Below are positions 5,527 to 12,874 of a DNA stretch of 18,180 nucleotides, piece after piece (within the stretch, counting starts at the first letter, position 1; each line of letters starts with the position of its first letter). This DNA is from Omnitrophica bacterium RIFOXYB12_FULL_50_7. Lineage in GTDB: Bacteria > Omnitrophota > Omnitrophia > Omnitrophales > Aquincolibacteriaceae. Made by a program: the position numbers and the translations under genes. The notes beneath the pieces are model-generated. The model was not told the DNA's origin. It saw nothing but the letters and a program-made list of their open reading frames with translations, and did not search any database. Location of the stretch: the NCBI GenBank assembly GCA_001804345.1, contig MHFU01000151.1, positions 1,132 to 19,311 on the forward strand, written 5' to 3'.

Positions 5527-7710
5527 TTACCGACGAGGCCGTCCTCTCCCGCCGCGATCATCACGATCGCGTCTGGGAGGCAGCGCTTCGACAACCGTTC
5601 TTTGATCTTCGGGAAGTATCGGAAGAGGCTCTGTCATCGCTTGCTTGATGCTCAAGCTCACTTTGCCCCGTTCATCAACACTGAGAACTTTCACCTTCAC
5701 TTTATCACCCACGCGGAGATAATCCCCGGCGCTCTTCACGAACCCTTCGGTGATCTCGGACACATGGCAGAGGCCGTCCTTCCCCGGCAAAATTTCGCAG
5801 AACGCGCCAAACGGCATGAGCTTCTGGACCGTGCTCTCATAGATCTTTCCGACCTCGGCATCTTCGGTTACAGCCTGAACGCGCGCAATGGCGGCTTGCG
5901 AAGACTCACTGCTCACGGCAGCAATAAAGACACGGCCGTCATCTTCGATATCGATCTTGGCACCGGTCTCTTCGACGATCTTCCGGATATTCTTGCCTCC
6001 GGGACCGATCAACATACCGATCTTTTCCGGATCGATCTTGAGGGTCGTTATGCGCGGCGCGTATTCGGAAAGCTCCTTCGGTGTTTTGATGCAACCCGCG
6101 ATCATGTCCAGGATCTTGAAACGTGCCTGTTTGGCCTGATCGAACGCCTCCTTGAGCTGGGGTTCTGTAATACCATCGATCTTCATGTCCATCTGAAGCG
6201 CCGTGAGTCCCTCACGCGTCCCCGCAGCTTTGAAATCCATATCACCCAAATGATCTTCGATCCCGGCGATATCCGTCAAAACTTTCCAACGCTTCTTATC
6301 GCTCACAAGTCCGATCGCGATACCGGCAACCGGTGCCTTGATAGGCACGCCGGCATCCATGAGCGCGAGTGTTCCGCCGCAAACCGTGGCCATAGAACTC
6401 GAACCATTGGATTCCATGATCTCGGAAACGAGACGAATGGTGTAGGGAAAATCTTCCTGGGACGGGAGAATGGGTTCGAGCGCCCGCGACGCAAGCGCCC
6501 CGTGACCAATCTCACGACGACCTGTCCCGCGGTTGGGGCCAACCTCGCCCACACTGTAATGCGGGAAGTTATAATGGAGCATGAAACGCCTGAATTCCTC
6601 TTTCTCCAACGAATCAATCCTCTGCTCGTCATCCCCCGTGCCAAGTGTCGTCACACTCAAACTCTGGGTCTGGCCACGCGTAAAAAGTGAAGACCCGTGG
6701 GTTCTCGGCAAAATGCCGATCTCACAGGTGATCTGACGAATGTCGCGTTCTCCGCGTCCATCCGGACGTTTCCCGGTAGAAAGAACAAAATCACGGATCT
6801 TTTCGTGTTCGAGCCTTGCGAATGCGATCTTCACAAGGGCCTCGTCAAAACCTTCGGCCTTAGTATCACACACGGCGAGGGCCTTTTCATAAAGGCTGCT
6901 CAGAAACGCTTCCTGCGCTTCCTTGCCCGGCTGAGAAAACAGTTTCTCGAATTCGCTGCCAATCGCGGCCTTGATCTTCTGTTCCATGCCTGCCTGAAAT
7001 TCAAGCGGCTTCACGGCCTTTTTGGTCTTGCCGGCTTTTTTCACAAGATCCAGCTGCAACTGCACGGCTTTCTTGACGGCCTCATGCCCGATTTTAAGCG
7101 CCTCAAGCATTTGCTCTTCCGAGATCTCTTTTGATCCTGCTTCGATCATTACGATCTTTTCAAGCGTCCCGGCAACCACGAGGTCCAAAGCGCTTTTTTC
7201 AAGTTCCTGATGTGTGGGGTTCACGATGAACTGCCCGTCCACAAGCCCGACGCGCGCAGCGCCGAGAGCGGTCGTGTAAGGAATATCCGAGATCATGAGT
7301 GCCGCCGAAGCCGCGTTCATGGCAAAAATCTCAGTCATATTCTCGCCGTCAATCGAAAGCACGGTCACCGAGACCTGCACTTCGTTAAGATAATCTTCGG
7401 GGAAAAGCGGACGGATGGGCCGGTCAATCAGACGCGAAGTCAGGATCTCCTTCTCGGAAGGACGCCCTTCACGCTTGAAAAAACCGCCCGGAATCTTACC
7501 GGCGGCGTAAGTGCGTTCGCGATAATCCACGGTCAGCGGAAAAAAATCACGGATCTCTTTCTTGTCAGCCGCAGCGACCACGGCCGCCAGGATCACGGTC
7601 CCGCCGCACTGAACGAGCACGGCGCCATGGGCCTGTTTGGCCATGCGCCCGGTTTCCAGGGACACTTCGCGGCCCCCGATCTGAGTAGAAACTTTTTCGA
7701 TCTTTGTCAT
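5527..7710 (-). CDS. pnp: Polyribonucleotide nucleotidyltransferase (PNPase)
   Basis: A phosphorolytic 3'-5' exoribonuclease of the RNA degradosome, acting as a trimeric ring; 727 residues is a typical length. There are two RNase PH-like halves. The first has the YRERTYAAGKIPGGFFKREGRPSEKE signature (about 63-87) and SRLIDRPIRPLFP. The second has RPDGRGERDIR (about 317) and later GTGRREIGHGALA with the phosphate/RNA-binding Arg and His. A KH domain follows, with IGPGGKNIRKI near residue 568, then an S1 domain (KIYESTVQKLMPFGAFCEILPGKDGLCHVSEI) and a short Arg/Gly-rich tail that may bind RNA. ATG 7710 is preceded by AAAGGTG at a suitable distance. The order rpsO then pnp is the classical conserved pair; pnp mRNA is often self-regulated through a leader hairpin, but none was clear in the 83-nt spacer. 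Confidence 0.98.
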   Translation of the reverse strand: MTKIEKVSTQIGGREVSLETGRMAKQAHGAVLVQCGGTVILAAVVAAADKKEIRDFFPLTVDYRERTYAAGKIPGGFFKREGRPSEKEILTSRLIDRPIRPLFPEDYLNEVQVSVTVLSIDGENMTEIFAMNAASAALMISDIPYTTALGAARVGLVDGQFIVNPTHQELEKSALDLVVAGTLEKIVMIEAGSKEISEEQMLEALKIGHEAVKKAVQLQLDLVKKAGKTKKAVKPLEFQAGMEQKIKAAIGSEFEKLFSQPGKEAQEAFLSSLYEKALAVCDTKAEGFDEALVKIAFARLEHEKIRDFVLSTGKRPDGRGERDIRQITCEIGILPRTHGSSLFTRGQTQSLSVTTLGTGDDEQRIDSLEKEEFRRFMLHYNFPHYSVGEVGPNRGTGRREIGHGALASRALEPILPSQEDFPYTIRLVSEIMESNGSSSMATVCGGTLALMDAGVPIKAPVAGIAIGLVSDKKRWKVLTDIAGIEDHLGDMDFKAAGTREGLTALQMDMKIDGITEPQLKEAFDQAKQARFKILDMIAGCIKTPKELSEYAPRITTLKIDPEKIGMLIGPGGKNIRKIVEETGAKIDIEDDGRVFIAAVSSESSQAAIARVQAVTEDAEVGKIYESTVQKLMPFGAFCEILPGKDGLCHVSEITEGFVKSAGDYLRVGDKVKVKVLSVDERGKVSLSIKQAMTEPLPILPEDQRTVVEALPPRRDRDDRGGRGRPRR

Positions 7711-7793
7711 ATGAGGTTACACCTTTCGATTGTGAGGTTGGGACTTCTTCAAGATAAGGACAACGGGCAGATTTTCCATCTGAAGCGAGGAAT

Positions 7794-8063
7794 TTATTTC
7801 CTCAGATCAAGGCGAGCAATGATCTGCTGGTATTTTTCAGGGGTCTCGCTTTGAAGATGCTTCAGAAGCCTTTTACGGCGGCTGACCATCTTGATAAGTC
7901 CGTAGCGCGAGTGGTGATCCTTGACATTTTTTTCAAAATGCCCGGAAAGACCGTTGATGCGCTCGGTGAGGAGTGCGATCTGCACCTCATCGGACCCTGA
8001 ATCGTTCTTGCTGATCTTGTATTCCGAAATAATTTTCTTTTTCTTCGTCTTTGCTAATGCCAT
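7794..8063 (-). CDS. rpsO: 30S ribosomal protein S15 (uS15)
   Basis: An 89-residue protein, exactly the usual length. It binds the three-way junction of the 16S rRNA central domain early in 30S assembly and makes a bridge to the 50S subunit. Characteristic segments are GSDEVQIALLTERI, then GHFEKNVKDHHSRYGLIKMVSRRKRLLKHL, the RNA-binding helix-turn with the DHHSR and SRRKRLL motifs. The extra N-terminal lysine block (KTKKKK) is normal variation. The ATG has AGGAAAG and AAGGAG purine stretches upstream. A promoter-like pair at 8128-8157 could give it separate expression from the upstream ribF. S15 represses its own mRNA in several bacteria; no specific binding fold could be shown in this leader. 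Confidence 0.98.
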   Translation of the reverse strand: MALAKTKKKKIISEYKISKNDSGSDEVQIALLTERINGLSGHFEKNVKDHHSRYGLIKMVSRRKRLLKHLQSETPEKYQQIIARLDLRK

Positions 8064-8127
8064 TTTCTTTCCTAACTCCTTGTGGTTTCGTCAGTTATAT
8101 CGTTTTTCTCATCTCTGAGGTTGCGGG

Positions 8128-8157
8128 AGTATACCCTACCCCCCCCAGCCTTGTCCA
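8128..8157 (-). promoter_or_regulatory. Candidate sigma70-type promoter for rpsO-pnp
   Basis: Read leftward, TGGACA (8157-8152) and TATACT (8133-8128) are separated by 18 nt. Each hexamer differs from consensus at one position. Transcription would begin near 8121 and give a leader of about 58 nt before the rpsO ATG. The spacer includes a run of eight G on the minus strand, which is unusual. The call rests on hexamer match and position only. Confidence 0.45.
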
Positions 8158-8193
8158 GATTTTATTGAATTTGCACAGTCACACCCACTCCGT

Positions 8194-8224
8194 AACCCTG
8201 TCCACACCGGGTGTGGACAGGGTT
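8194..8224. repeat. Perfect 14-bp hairpin between ribF and rpsO
   Basis: AACCCTGTCCACAC (8194-8207) and GTGTGGACAGGGTT (8211-8224) are exact reverse complements around CGG. It starts 27 nt after the ribF stop and lies upstream of the candidate rpsO promoter, so it could end or stabilise the ribF transcript. There is no U-run on either side, so an intrinsic terminator is not supported. It does not match the other hairpin families here except for the short GGACAGGG piece. Confidence 0.75.
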
Positions 8225-8250
8225 CTATTTCTAAGTATTTTGGAACAGTG

Positions 8251-9276
8251 CTAGGCTTTTCTCTTGTAGTAGCGTCTCGCAGCTCGGACATCCTGCTGGA
8301 TTTGGACTTTAAGAGCCTCTTCGGTGGGGAATTTCTGCTCAGGACGAAGGAAGCGGTGAAGAGCAATTTCCATCATCTCGCCGTAAACCTGCCCTTTAAA
8401 ATCCAGGAGGTGAAGCTCAAGAACTGGGCGCGGGGTTTCCGCTTTCGGATAGGTCGGGCGTTTCCCGAAATTCACGACGCCGGGGAGCCATTTCTTCGCA
8501 CAACGCGCAACGGGCAACGGACAACGTAAAGGCTTAAAACAAATTCGTTGTTCGTTGACCTTTGACCGTTGATCGAGAGGAAAAAATCTCGCCAAAGCGA
8601 CATAGACACCCAGCGGCAACAGGATCTCGGAATGGACCTCGAGATTCGCCGTCGGGAATCCGAGATGAAAGCCATGCCCTTTCCCATGAATCACTTTGCC
8701 GAACATGCTGAAAGGCCGGCCGAGACACGTTTGCGCCTTCCCGACCTCGCCCTTAGTAAGAAGCTCGCGAATCCTGGAACTTGAAACGGGCTTCCTTCCG
8801 ATCATCACGGGTTTCATCTTCCTGAAAAGGAATCCGTTTGACTTGGCAAGCTGCTCCATAAAACTCGTGTCCCCTTTTCGGCCACGGCCAAAATGGGCAT
8901 CGTACCCCATGCAGACCTCGCGGACATGAAGTTTCTTCACAAAGATCTTCTCCACAAAATCCTGCGGCGTCATTTTCGCGAAGGCGGGCGTAAAAGACTG
9001 CAGGAAGCAAAGATCGATCCCGGCCTCGGCCAGATAAAAAAGTTTCTGCTCCACACTCATGAGCATCATGGGTTTACGTTCGGGATGAAGAATGCTGTGC
9101 GGGTGTTCCGGGAATGTTAGAACTGCGGAAAGCGCATGCTCTTTTTTCGCTTGCCGGATCACATACCTCAAAAGCTTTTGATGGCCGAGGTGAAACCCGT
9201 CAAAATTCCCAAGCGCAAGAACAATAGGCTTGGACGAACTTGCTTTATACTTTCGAAGATCCGGTATAATCTGCAT
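8251..9276 (-). CDS. ribF: Bifunctional riboflavin kinase / FAD synthetase, with an in-frame repeat insertion
   Basis: It phosphorylates riboflavin to FMN and adenylylates FMN to FAD in the cytoplasm. The N-terminal FAD synthetase half shows the nucleotidyltransferase signature LALGNFDGFHLGHQ (about 20-33) and SSSRIRELL (about 165-173). The C-terminal kinase half shows GKGHGFHLGFPTAN (about 198-211, the ATP-phosphate and Mg-binding PTAN motif) and VVNFGKRPTY with the conserved kinase segments after it. At 341 residues it is longer than the common 305-315. The excess is a Cys/Arg/Pro-rich stretch between about residues 229 and 262, placed between the strand LGVYVALAR and the strand that carries VVNFGKRPT. 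It coincides with heptamer hairpin C in the DNA. All key motifs are intact, so the protein is probably active if the loop is tolerated. Its start overlaps the truB end by 32 bp. Confidence 0.95.
   Translation of the reverse strand: MQIIPDLRKYKASSSKPIVLALGNFDGFHLGHQKLLRYVIRQAKKEHALSAVLTFPEHPHSILHPERKPMMLMSVEQKLFYLAEAGIDLCFLQSFTPAFAKMTPQDFVEKIFVKKLHVREVCMGYDAHFGRGRKGDTSFMEQLAKSNGFLFRKMKPVMIGRKPVSSSRIRELLTKGEVGKAQTCLGRPFSMFGKVIHGKGHGFHLGFPTANLEVHSEILLPLGVYVALARFFPLDQRSKVNEQRICFKPLRCPLPVARCAKKWLPGVVNFGKRPTYPKAETPRPVLELHLLDFKGQVYGEMMEIALHRFLRPEQKFPTEEALKVQIQQDVRAARRYYKRKA
8501..8571. repeat. Heptamer-repeat hairpin C (CAACG units) inside ribF
   Basis: CAACG occurs at 8501, 8508, 8515 and 8522 with an exact 7-nt period. 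The complementary CGTTG occurs at 8546, 8553, 8560 (as CTTTG) and 8567, again exactly every 7 nt. A 19-nt loop (8527-8545) separates the arms. The whole unit is read through by ribF as about residues 236-259. It shows the same architecture as elements A and B with a different core. Confidence 0.82.
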
Positions 9277-10033
9277 GGAGATGCGTATCGCTTAAGGGGA
9301 TCACTTTTTCGCGAAGCTGAACCGGTGTGAAATTCTTCAAATCTTCGATCGTAACGCTCTGCTCTACCTTGAATGAGCCGCTCCGAAGACGGCGCAGGCG
9401 CGCCAGCGTCGCGTAACAACCCAGGGCTTCGCCGAGATCGTTTACCAAGGTACGGACATAGGTACCTTTGGAAACATCCGCCAAAAATTCTATGAACTTT
9501 CCTTCTTTTTTCTCCAAACGAAATTCACGTACCGTGACCGGCCGGCCGTCACGCGGTACGGTCTTGCCCTGACGCGCAAGCTTGTAAAGGCGCGTTCCTT
9601 CATGCTTAAGAGCCGAGACCATGGGCGGCACTTGAATGATGTCTCCTGTGAACTCTGCTGCGGCCTTCGCGCGGATTTCTTCAATCGTAATGTGTTCCCA
9701 CGGGGCTTCCGCGGTCACTTTGCCATGGCGATCATGAGAATCGGTCTGAACACCCAGTTCCAACGCACCAAAATATTCCTTATCACAGGCACTGAGTGGC
9801 ATGGAGCTTTTGGTTGCCTTGCCAAGCAACAATACCAGAAGTCCTGTGGCGAGCGGGTCAAGGGTTCCGGCATGCCCCACTTTTTTGATCCCGAAGCGCC
9901 GGCGCACGAACGCACACACATCATGCGACGTCCAGTTCTCGGGCTTATCGACCAGAAGAATACCGTCGATAAACCCCGTTAGAGATAGGAAGCGCTTGTT
10001 AGCGCTTCCGTCTGTTTTTGAAATGACGCTCAT
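9245..10033 (-). CDS. truB: tRNA pseudouridine-55 synthase TruB
   Basis: It isomerises U55 in the T-loop of elongator tRNAs. The catalytic Asp is D59 in the GHAGTLDPLATG motif, with GILLVDKPENWTSHDV (about 24-39) before it and KGTYVRTLVNDLGEALG (about 190-206) further on. At 262 residues it is shorter than the enterobacterial enzyme and has at most a short C-terminal part in place of a full PUA domain. About 21 residues precede the usual beginning at DGILLVDKP. This leader is encoded by one end of a 128-bp inverted-repeat unit, and there is no internal ATG. The strong Shine-Dalgarno AAGGAAGG a few nt before ATG 10033 lies in the same unit and supports this start. The end overlaps ribF by 32 bp, indicating translational coupling. 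Confidence 0.96.
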   Translation of the reverse strand: MSVISKTDGSANKRFLSLTGFIDGILLVDKPENWTSHDVCAFVRRRFGIKKVGHAGTLDPLATGLLVLLLGKATKSSMPLSACDKEYFGALELGVQTDSHDRHGKVTAEAPWEHITIEEIRAKAAAEFTGDIIQVPPMVSALKHEGTRLYKLARQGKTVPRDGRPVTVREFRLEKKEGKFIEFLADVSKGTYVRTLVNDLGEALGCYATLARLRRLRSGSFKVEQSVTIEDLKNFTPVQLREKVIPLSDTHLHADYTGSSKV

Positions 10034-10100
10034 AATCCTTCCTTTTGATACGCCGCGAATCGTTCCGAAAAAATTTCATCGCAACAATCTCTAACGGGGT
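9973..10100. repeat. MITE-like unit with perfect 14-bp inverted ends around the truB start
   Basis: ACCCCGTTAGAGAT (9973-9986) is the exact reverse complement of ATCTCTAACGGGGT (10087-10100). Just inside the left end lies a perfect 9-bp hairpin, GGAAGCGCT (9988-9996) / AGCGCTTCC (10001-10009), loop TGTT. The unit includes the truB ribosome site, start codon and first 21 codons or so, plus most of the rbfA-truB spacer. No transposase is encoded, so a non-autonomous element is the simplest reading. No clear target-site duplication was seen. Confidence 0.6.
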
Positions 10101-10114
10101 GAAATTCACATCCA

Positions 10115-10471
10115 TCACGCAGGCTTGTCCTTTTCTTCGATCTTACGCATGACCTGCCCAATTTCAAAATCCTTGTCGAGCGAATCGTCCAACTCAAACT
10201 GAAGCTTCGGCGTGTAGCGCATCTTGATCGCGAGGCCTACCTCATGCTGAAGGAATCCCGCCGCGCGCTCGAGGACCTTGAGCGTTTCTTCTTTTTTCTT
10301 CTTATCGCCCATGACGCTTATAAACACCACGGCGGACTTAAGGTCCGGGGTGATCTTCACGTGCATGACGGTCACAAAACCCAGGCGCGGATCCTTGATC
10401 AGTTCCAGGATAAGAGTACCCAGCTCCATTTGAAGAAGCGATGCCACGCGTTCAGTCCGTTTCCCTTGCAT
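10115..10471 (-). CDS. rbfA: 30S ribosome-binding factor A
   Basis: A small KH-like protein that binds free 30S subunits and is needed for 16S 5'-end (helix 1) processing and cold-adapted maturation. From ATG 10471 it has 118 residues, the usual size. Visible family features are the start QGKRTERVASLLQMELGTLI, the DPRLGFVTVMHVKITPDLKSAVVFISV core strands, and RYTPKLQFELDDSLDKDFEI near the end. An upstream in-frame ATG at 10504 would add 11 residues (containing PDPLLFGG) that are encoded by a repeat and have no family counterpart, so the inner start is preferred. Its only purine-rich leader (GGGGGGTGCATT) comes from the adjoining repeat. It sits between infB and truB, the standard order. Confidence 0.93.
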   Translation of the reverse strand: MQGKRTERVASLLQMELGTLILELIKDPRLGFVTVMHVKITPDLKSAVVFISVMGDKKKKEETLKVLERAAGFLQHEVGLAIKMRYTPKLQFELDDSLDKDFEIGQVMRKIEEKDKPA

Positions 10472-10476
10472 AATGC

Positions 10477-10553
10477 ACCCCCCGAATAAAAGGGGGTCAG
10501 GCACCAGTTTGAAAAACTAAAACGGAGCCAGACCCCCAAATCTGCCAGTCCCC
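10477..10553. repeat. REP-like element of GGGGGTCAGGC type between infB and rbfA
   Basis: GGGGGTCAGGC (10492-10502) pairs with GCCAGACCCCC (10527-10537) at 10 of 11 positions. A small inner hairpin AGTTT / AAACT (10506-10510, 10514-10518) lies between them. Further half-motifs flank it: CACCCCCC at 10477-10484 and GCCAGTCCCC near 10544-10553. It fills the infB-rbfA spacer and belongs in style with the hairpins at 2440 and 5467. No REP-associated transposase gene is in the window. Confidence 0.75.
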
Positions 10554-10563
10554 AAAATTTTTT

Positions 10564-12873
10564 TTATAATTTTGCAGCGAACTTGTCCACGCGGTAAGAT
10601 TCCAGCAGATCCCCTTCGTGAAGGTCATTGAAACCTTCCAGAGAAACCCCGCACTCATAACCCTCTGCAACTTCCTTGACGTCGTCTTTGAAACGTTTGA
10701 GGGACGACAGCTTCCCGTCAAAGATCACGACGTTATTGCGGACAAGCCTCACGCGATGCTGCCGCGTAATGCGACCCTTCATCACGATCGCACCACCGAT
10801 ATTCCCGACTCTGGAGGATTTGAATATCTGACGAACTTTGGTCTTCCCTTCCACCACTTCCTTAAGGTCCGGCTCGAGGATACCTTCCATGGCCTTGCGG
10901 ATCTTTTCGACCGCGTCATAAATAATATTGTAAAAATGGAGGTCCACACCTTCCTTCTCCGCCAAGGCTTGCGCTTTCGGGTCGGCTTTCACGTGGAAAC
11001 CGATGATGATCGCGTCAGAAGCCGCAGCGAGCATCACATCCGATTCATTGATCCCGCCGACAATGCCATGGATCACGTGAAGCCGGCATTTTTCAGAGCT
11101 GATCTTATCGAGCGACTGGGTGAGAGCCTCAATGGAACCTTGCACGTCCGCCTTGAGGATGATCTTAAGTTCCTTAAAATTACCTTCCGAAAGTTTGGAG
11201 TAGAGGCTTTCAAGCGACATGTGTTTCGGGATCCCACGCATCTGCCGCTCGCGAAGCTCGAGGATCTTCTGTCCCGTGATCGTTTTGGCGATCTTCTCAT
11301 CCGCCACCGCGTAAACCGTCTCTCCGGCTTCGGGCACACCGTTTAGGCCGGAAAGCTCCACCGCATAAGCGGGTCCAGCCTCACGCACTGTTTTGGCCAG
11401 GTCATTTTTCATGGCGCGAATGCGCCCCGTATATTGTCCAGCGACCACGATATCGCCAAGCCTGAGGGTCCCCTTTTGCACGATCACGCTCGCCACGGGC
11501 CCACTCCCTTTGGAGATATGGCTTTCAATCACAACACCCACGGCCAAACGATCAGGGTTCGCCTTGAGCTCCAGGACCTCGGCCTCTAAAAGCAACATGC
11601 CAAGAAGATCTTCGATACCTTTACCGGTCTTTGCGGAAACTTTCACAACGATCGTTTTGCCGCCCCATTCTTCAGGCACGAGTCCAATCTTCTGGAGCTC
11701 GCCCATCACCTTGGCGGGATTGGCGATCGGGAGATCGATCTTGTTCATAGCCACAACGATCGGACAACCGGCCTCACGCGCGTGGTCCATGGCCTCGACC
11801 GTCTGCGGCATCACGCCGTCGTCGGCCGCCACCACGAGCACGACCACATCCGTCACGTTCGCGCCTCGAGCACGCATGGCCGTAAAAGCCTCATGGCCCG
11901 GCGTATCCAGAAATGTCACATGCCCTTTTCCCGGGATATCCACGCCGTAAGCGCCGATATGCTGGGTGATAAAACCTTTCTCCTTGGACGCCACATTTGT
12001 TTTTCGGATTGCATCCAAAAGCGACGTCTTGCCGTGGTCCACATGACCCATCATAGTCACAACCGGTGGGCGCGGCTTCAGTTTTGAAGCGTCTTGGTCT
12101 TCAGCGCCTCCGCTTTCGATGATCGTTTTGGCCTCGTCCGCCATTTTTTTGATCTCGATCCCAAGGGCTTCTCCCGCCGCGTAAACGATCTCTTCATTCA
12201 AAAGCTGGTTCACGTTCGCGAAGATGCCGATCCCCATGAGAGCCTTGATAACTTCCGGGATCCTCCGGTTCATTTTTTGCGCCAGATCCCCAACGGTGAT
12301 CGGAAAGCGAATCTCCACCACGGGTTTTACGATAGGCGGAGAAACAACCGCTTTGGACTCTTGCACCACCGGAATTTCGATTTTCGCTTTAGGCGCCTCC
12401 GCAATAGGCACAGCCTTGGGTTTTGAAACCTCTGGAGGTTGAGTCTCAACGATTTTTAGCTCCGGCTTCTTTTCAACGACGGGTCGCCCTGGACGAGCCT
12501 CTCTTTCATGGGGAGCTTGAGTATGAGTGACGGGAGCAACCGGGGGTTCTTCTTTTTTAACGGGCGCAGCAGCAACAACTTTGGGAGTGACCGCGCTTGC
12601 GGGTTTCAATGCCGGCGCTTTCACTTCCGCGACAGGCTTTACTCCCGCGACGGGTTTTGTTTCGGCGACAGCTTTTTTTTCATGAGTGCTAACCTCCGCA
12701 GCGGCTTTTGTTTTAGCCGGGGCCTTAACGGCAGGTTTTTTCTCTTTCACTGTTTTTGCTTCGACGGTTTTTGTGTCAGCTTTTTTGCACACCACCTTTT
12801 TCTCGGCGCGGACTTTGGGGGTCTTTTTGATCGCTTCTTTTTTCCCTTTAGCTTTTTCTTTTTTTTCGGCCAT
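10564..12873 (-). CDS. infB: Translation initiation factor IF-2
   Basis: The GTPase that brings fMet-tRNA to the 30S subunit and promotes subunit joining. ATG 12873 is chosen: it lies one nucleotide after the nusA stop, has GGGAG before it, and begins MAEKKEKAKG. A longer frame to 12981 would only add out-of-family Arg-rich codons overlapping nusA. This gives 769 residues. In order: a Lys/Ala/Pro-rich flexible linker (about 1-185) with repeated KPVA-type units; an IF2-N domain (ITVGDLAQKMNRRIPEVIKAL); and the G domain with G1 GHVDHGKT (276-283), G3 DTPGHEAF, G4 NKID (377-380) and G5 SAKTGKG. Domains II to IV follow, ending in the fMet-tRNA-binding barrel, which includes the RVGNIGGAIVMKGRI region. 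No truncation is seen. The tight nusA-infB junction implies coupled translation. Confidence 0.98.
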   Translation of the reverse strand: MAEKKEKAKGKKEAIKKTPKVRAEKKVVCKKADTKTVEAKTVKEKKPAVKAPAKTKAAAEVSTHEKKAVAETKPVAGVKPVAEVKAPALKPASAVTPKVVAAAPVKKEEPPVAPVTHTQAPHEREARPGRPVVEKKPELKIVETQPPEVSKPKAVPIAEAPKAKIEIPVVQESKAVVSPPIVKPVVEIRFPITVGDLAQKMNRRIPEVIKALMGIGIFANVNQLLNEEIVYAAGEALGIEIKKMADEAKTIIESGGAEDQDASKLKPRPPVVTMMGHVDHGKTSLLDAIRKTNVASKEKGFITQHIGAYGVDIPGKGHVTFLDTPGHEAFTAMRARGANVTDVVVLVVAADDGVMPQTVEAMDHAREAGCPIVVAMNKIDLPIANPAKVMGELQKIGLVPEEWGGKTIVVKVSAKTGKGIEDLLGMLLLEAEVLELKANPDRLAVGVVIESHISKGSGPVASVIVQKGTLRLGDIVVAGQYTGRIRAMKNDLAKTVREAGPAYAVELSGLNGVPEAGETVYAVADEKIAKTITGQKILELRERQMRGIPKHMSLESLYSKLSEGNFKELKIILKADVQGSIEALTQSLDKISSEKCRLHVIHGIVGGINESDVMLAAASDAIIIGFHVKADPKAQALAEKEGVDLHFYNIIYDAVEKIRKAMEGILEPDLKEVVEGKTKVRQIFKSSRVGNIGGAIVMKGRITRQHRVRLVRNNVVIFDGKLSSLKRFKDDVKEVAEGYECGVSLEGFNDLHEGDLLESYRVDKFAAKL

Positions 12874-12874
12874 G

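Noticed and set aside
5602..6690. Long open frame on the plus strand opposite pnp (362 codons), and other plus-strand frames opposite infB, nusA and ftsK
   Set aside because: They lie opposite strongly conserved genes, have no recognisable motifs, and have the His/Arg-rich composition typical of antisense shadows in GC-richer DNA.
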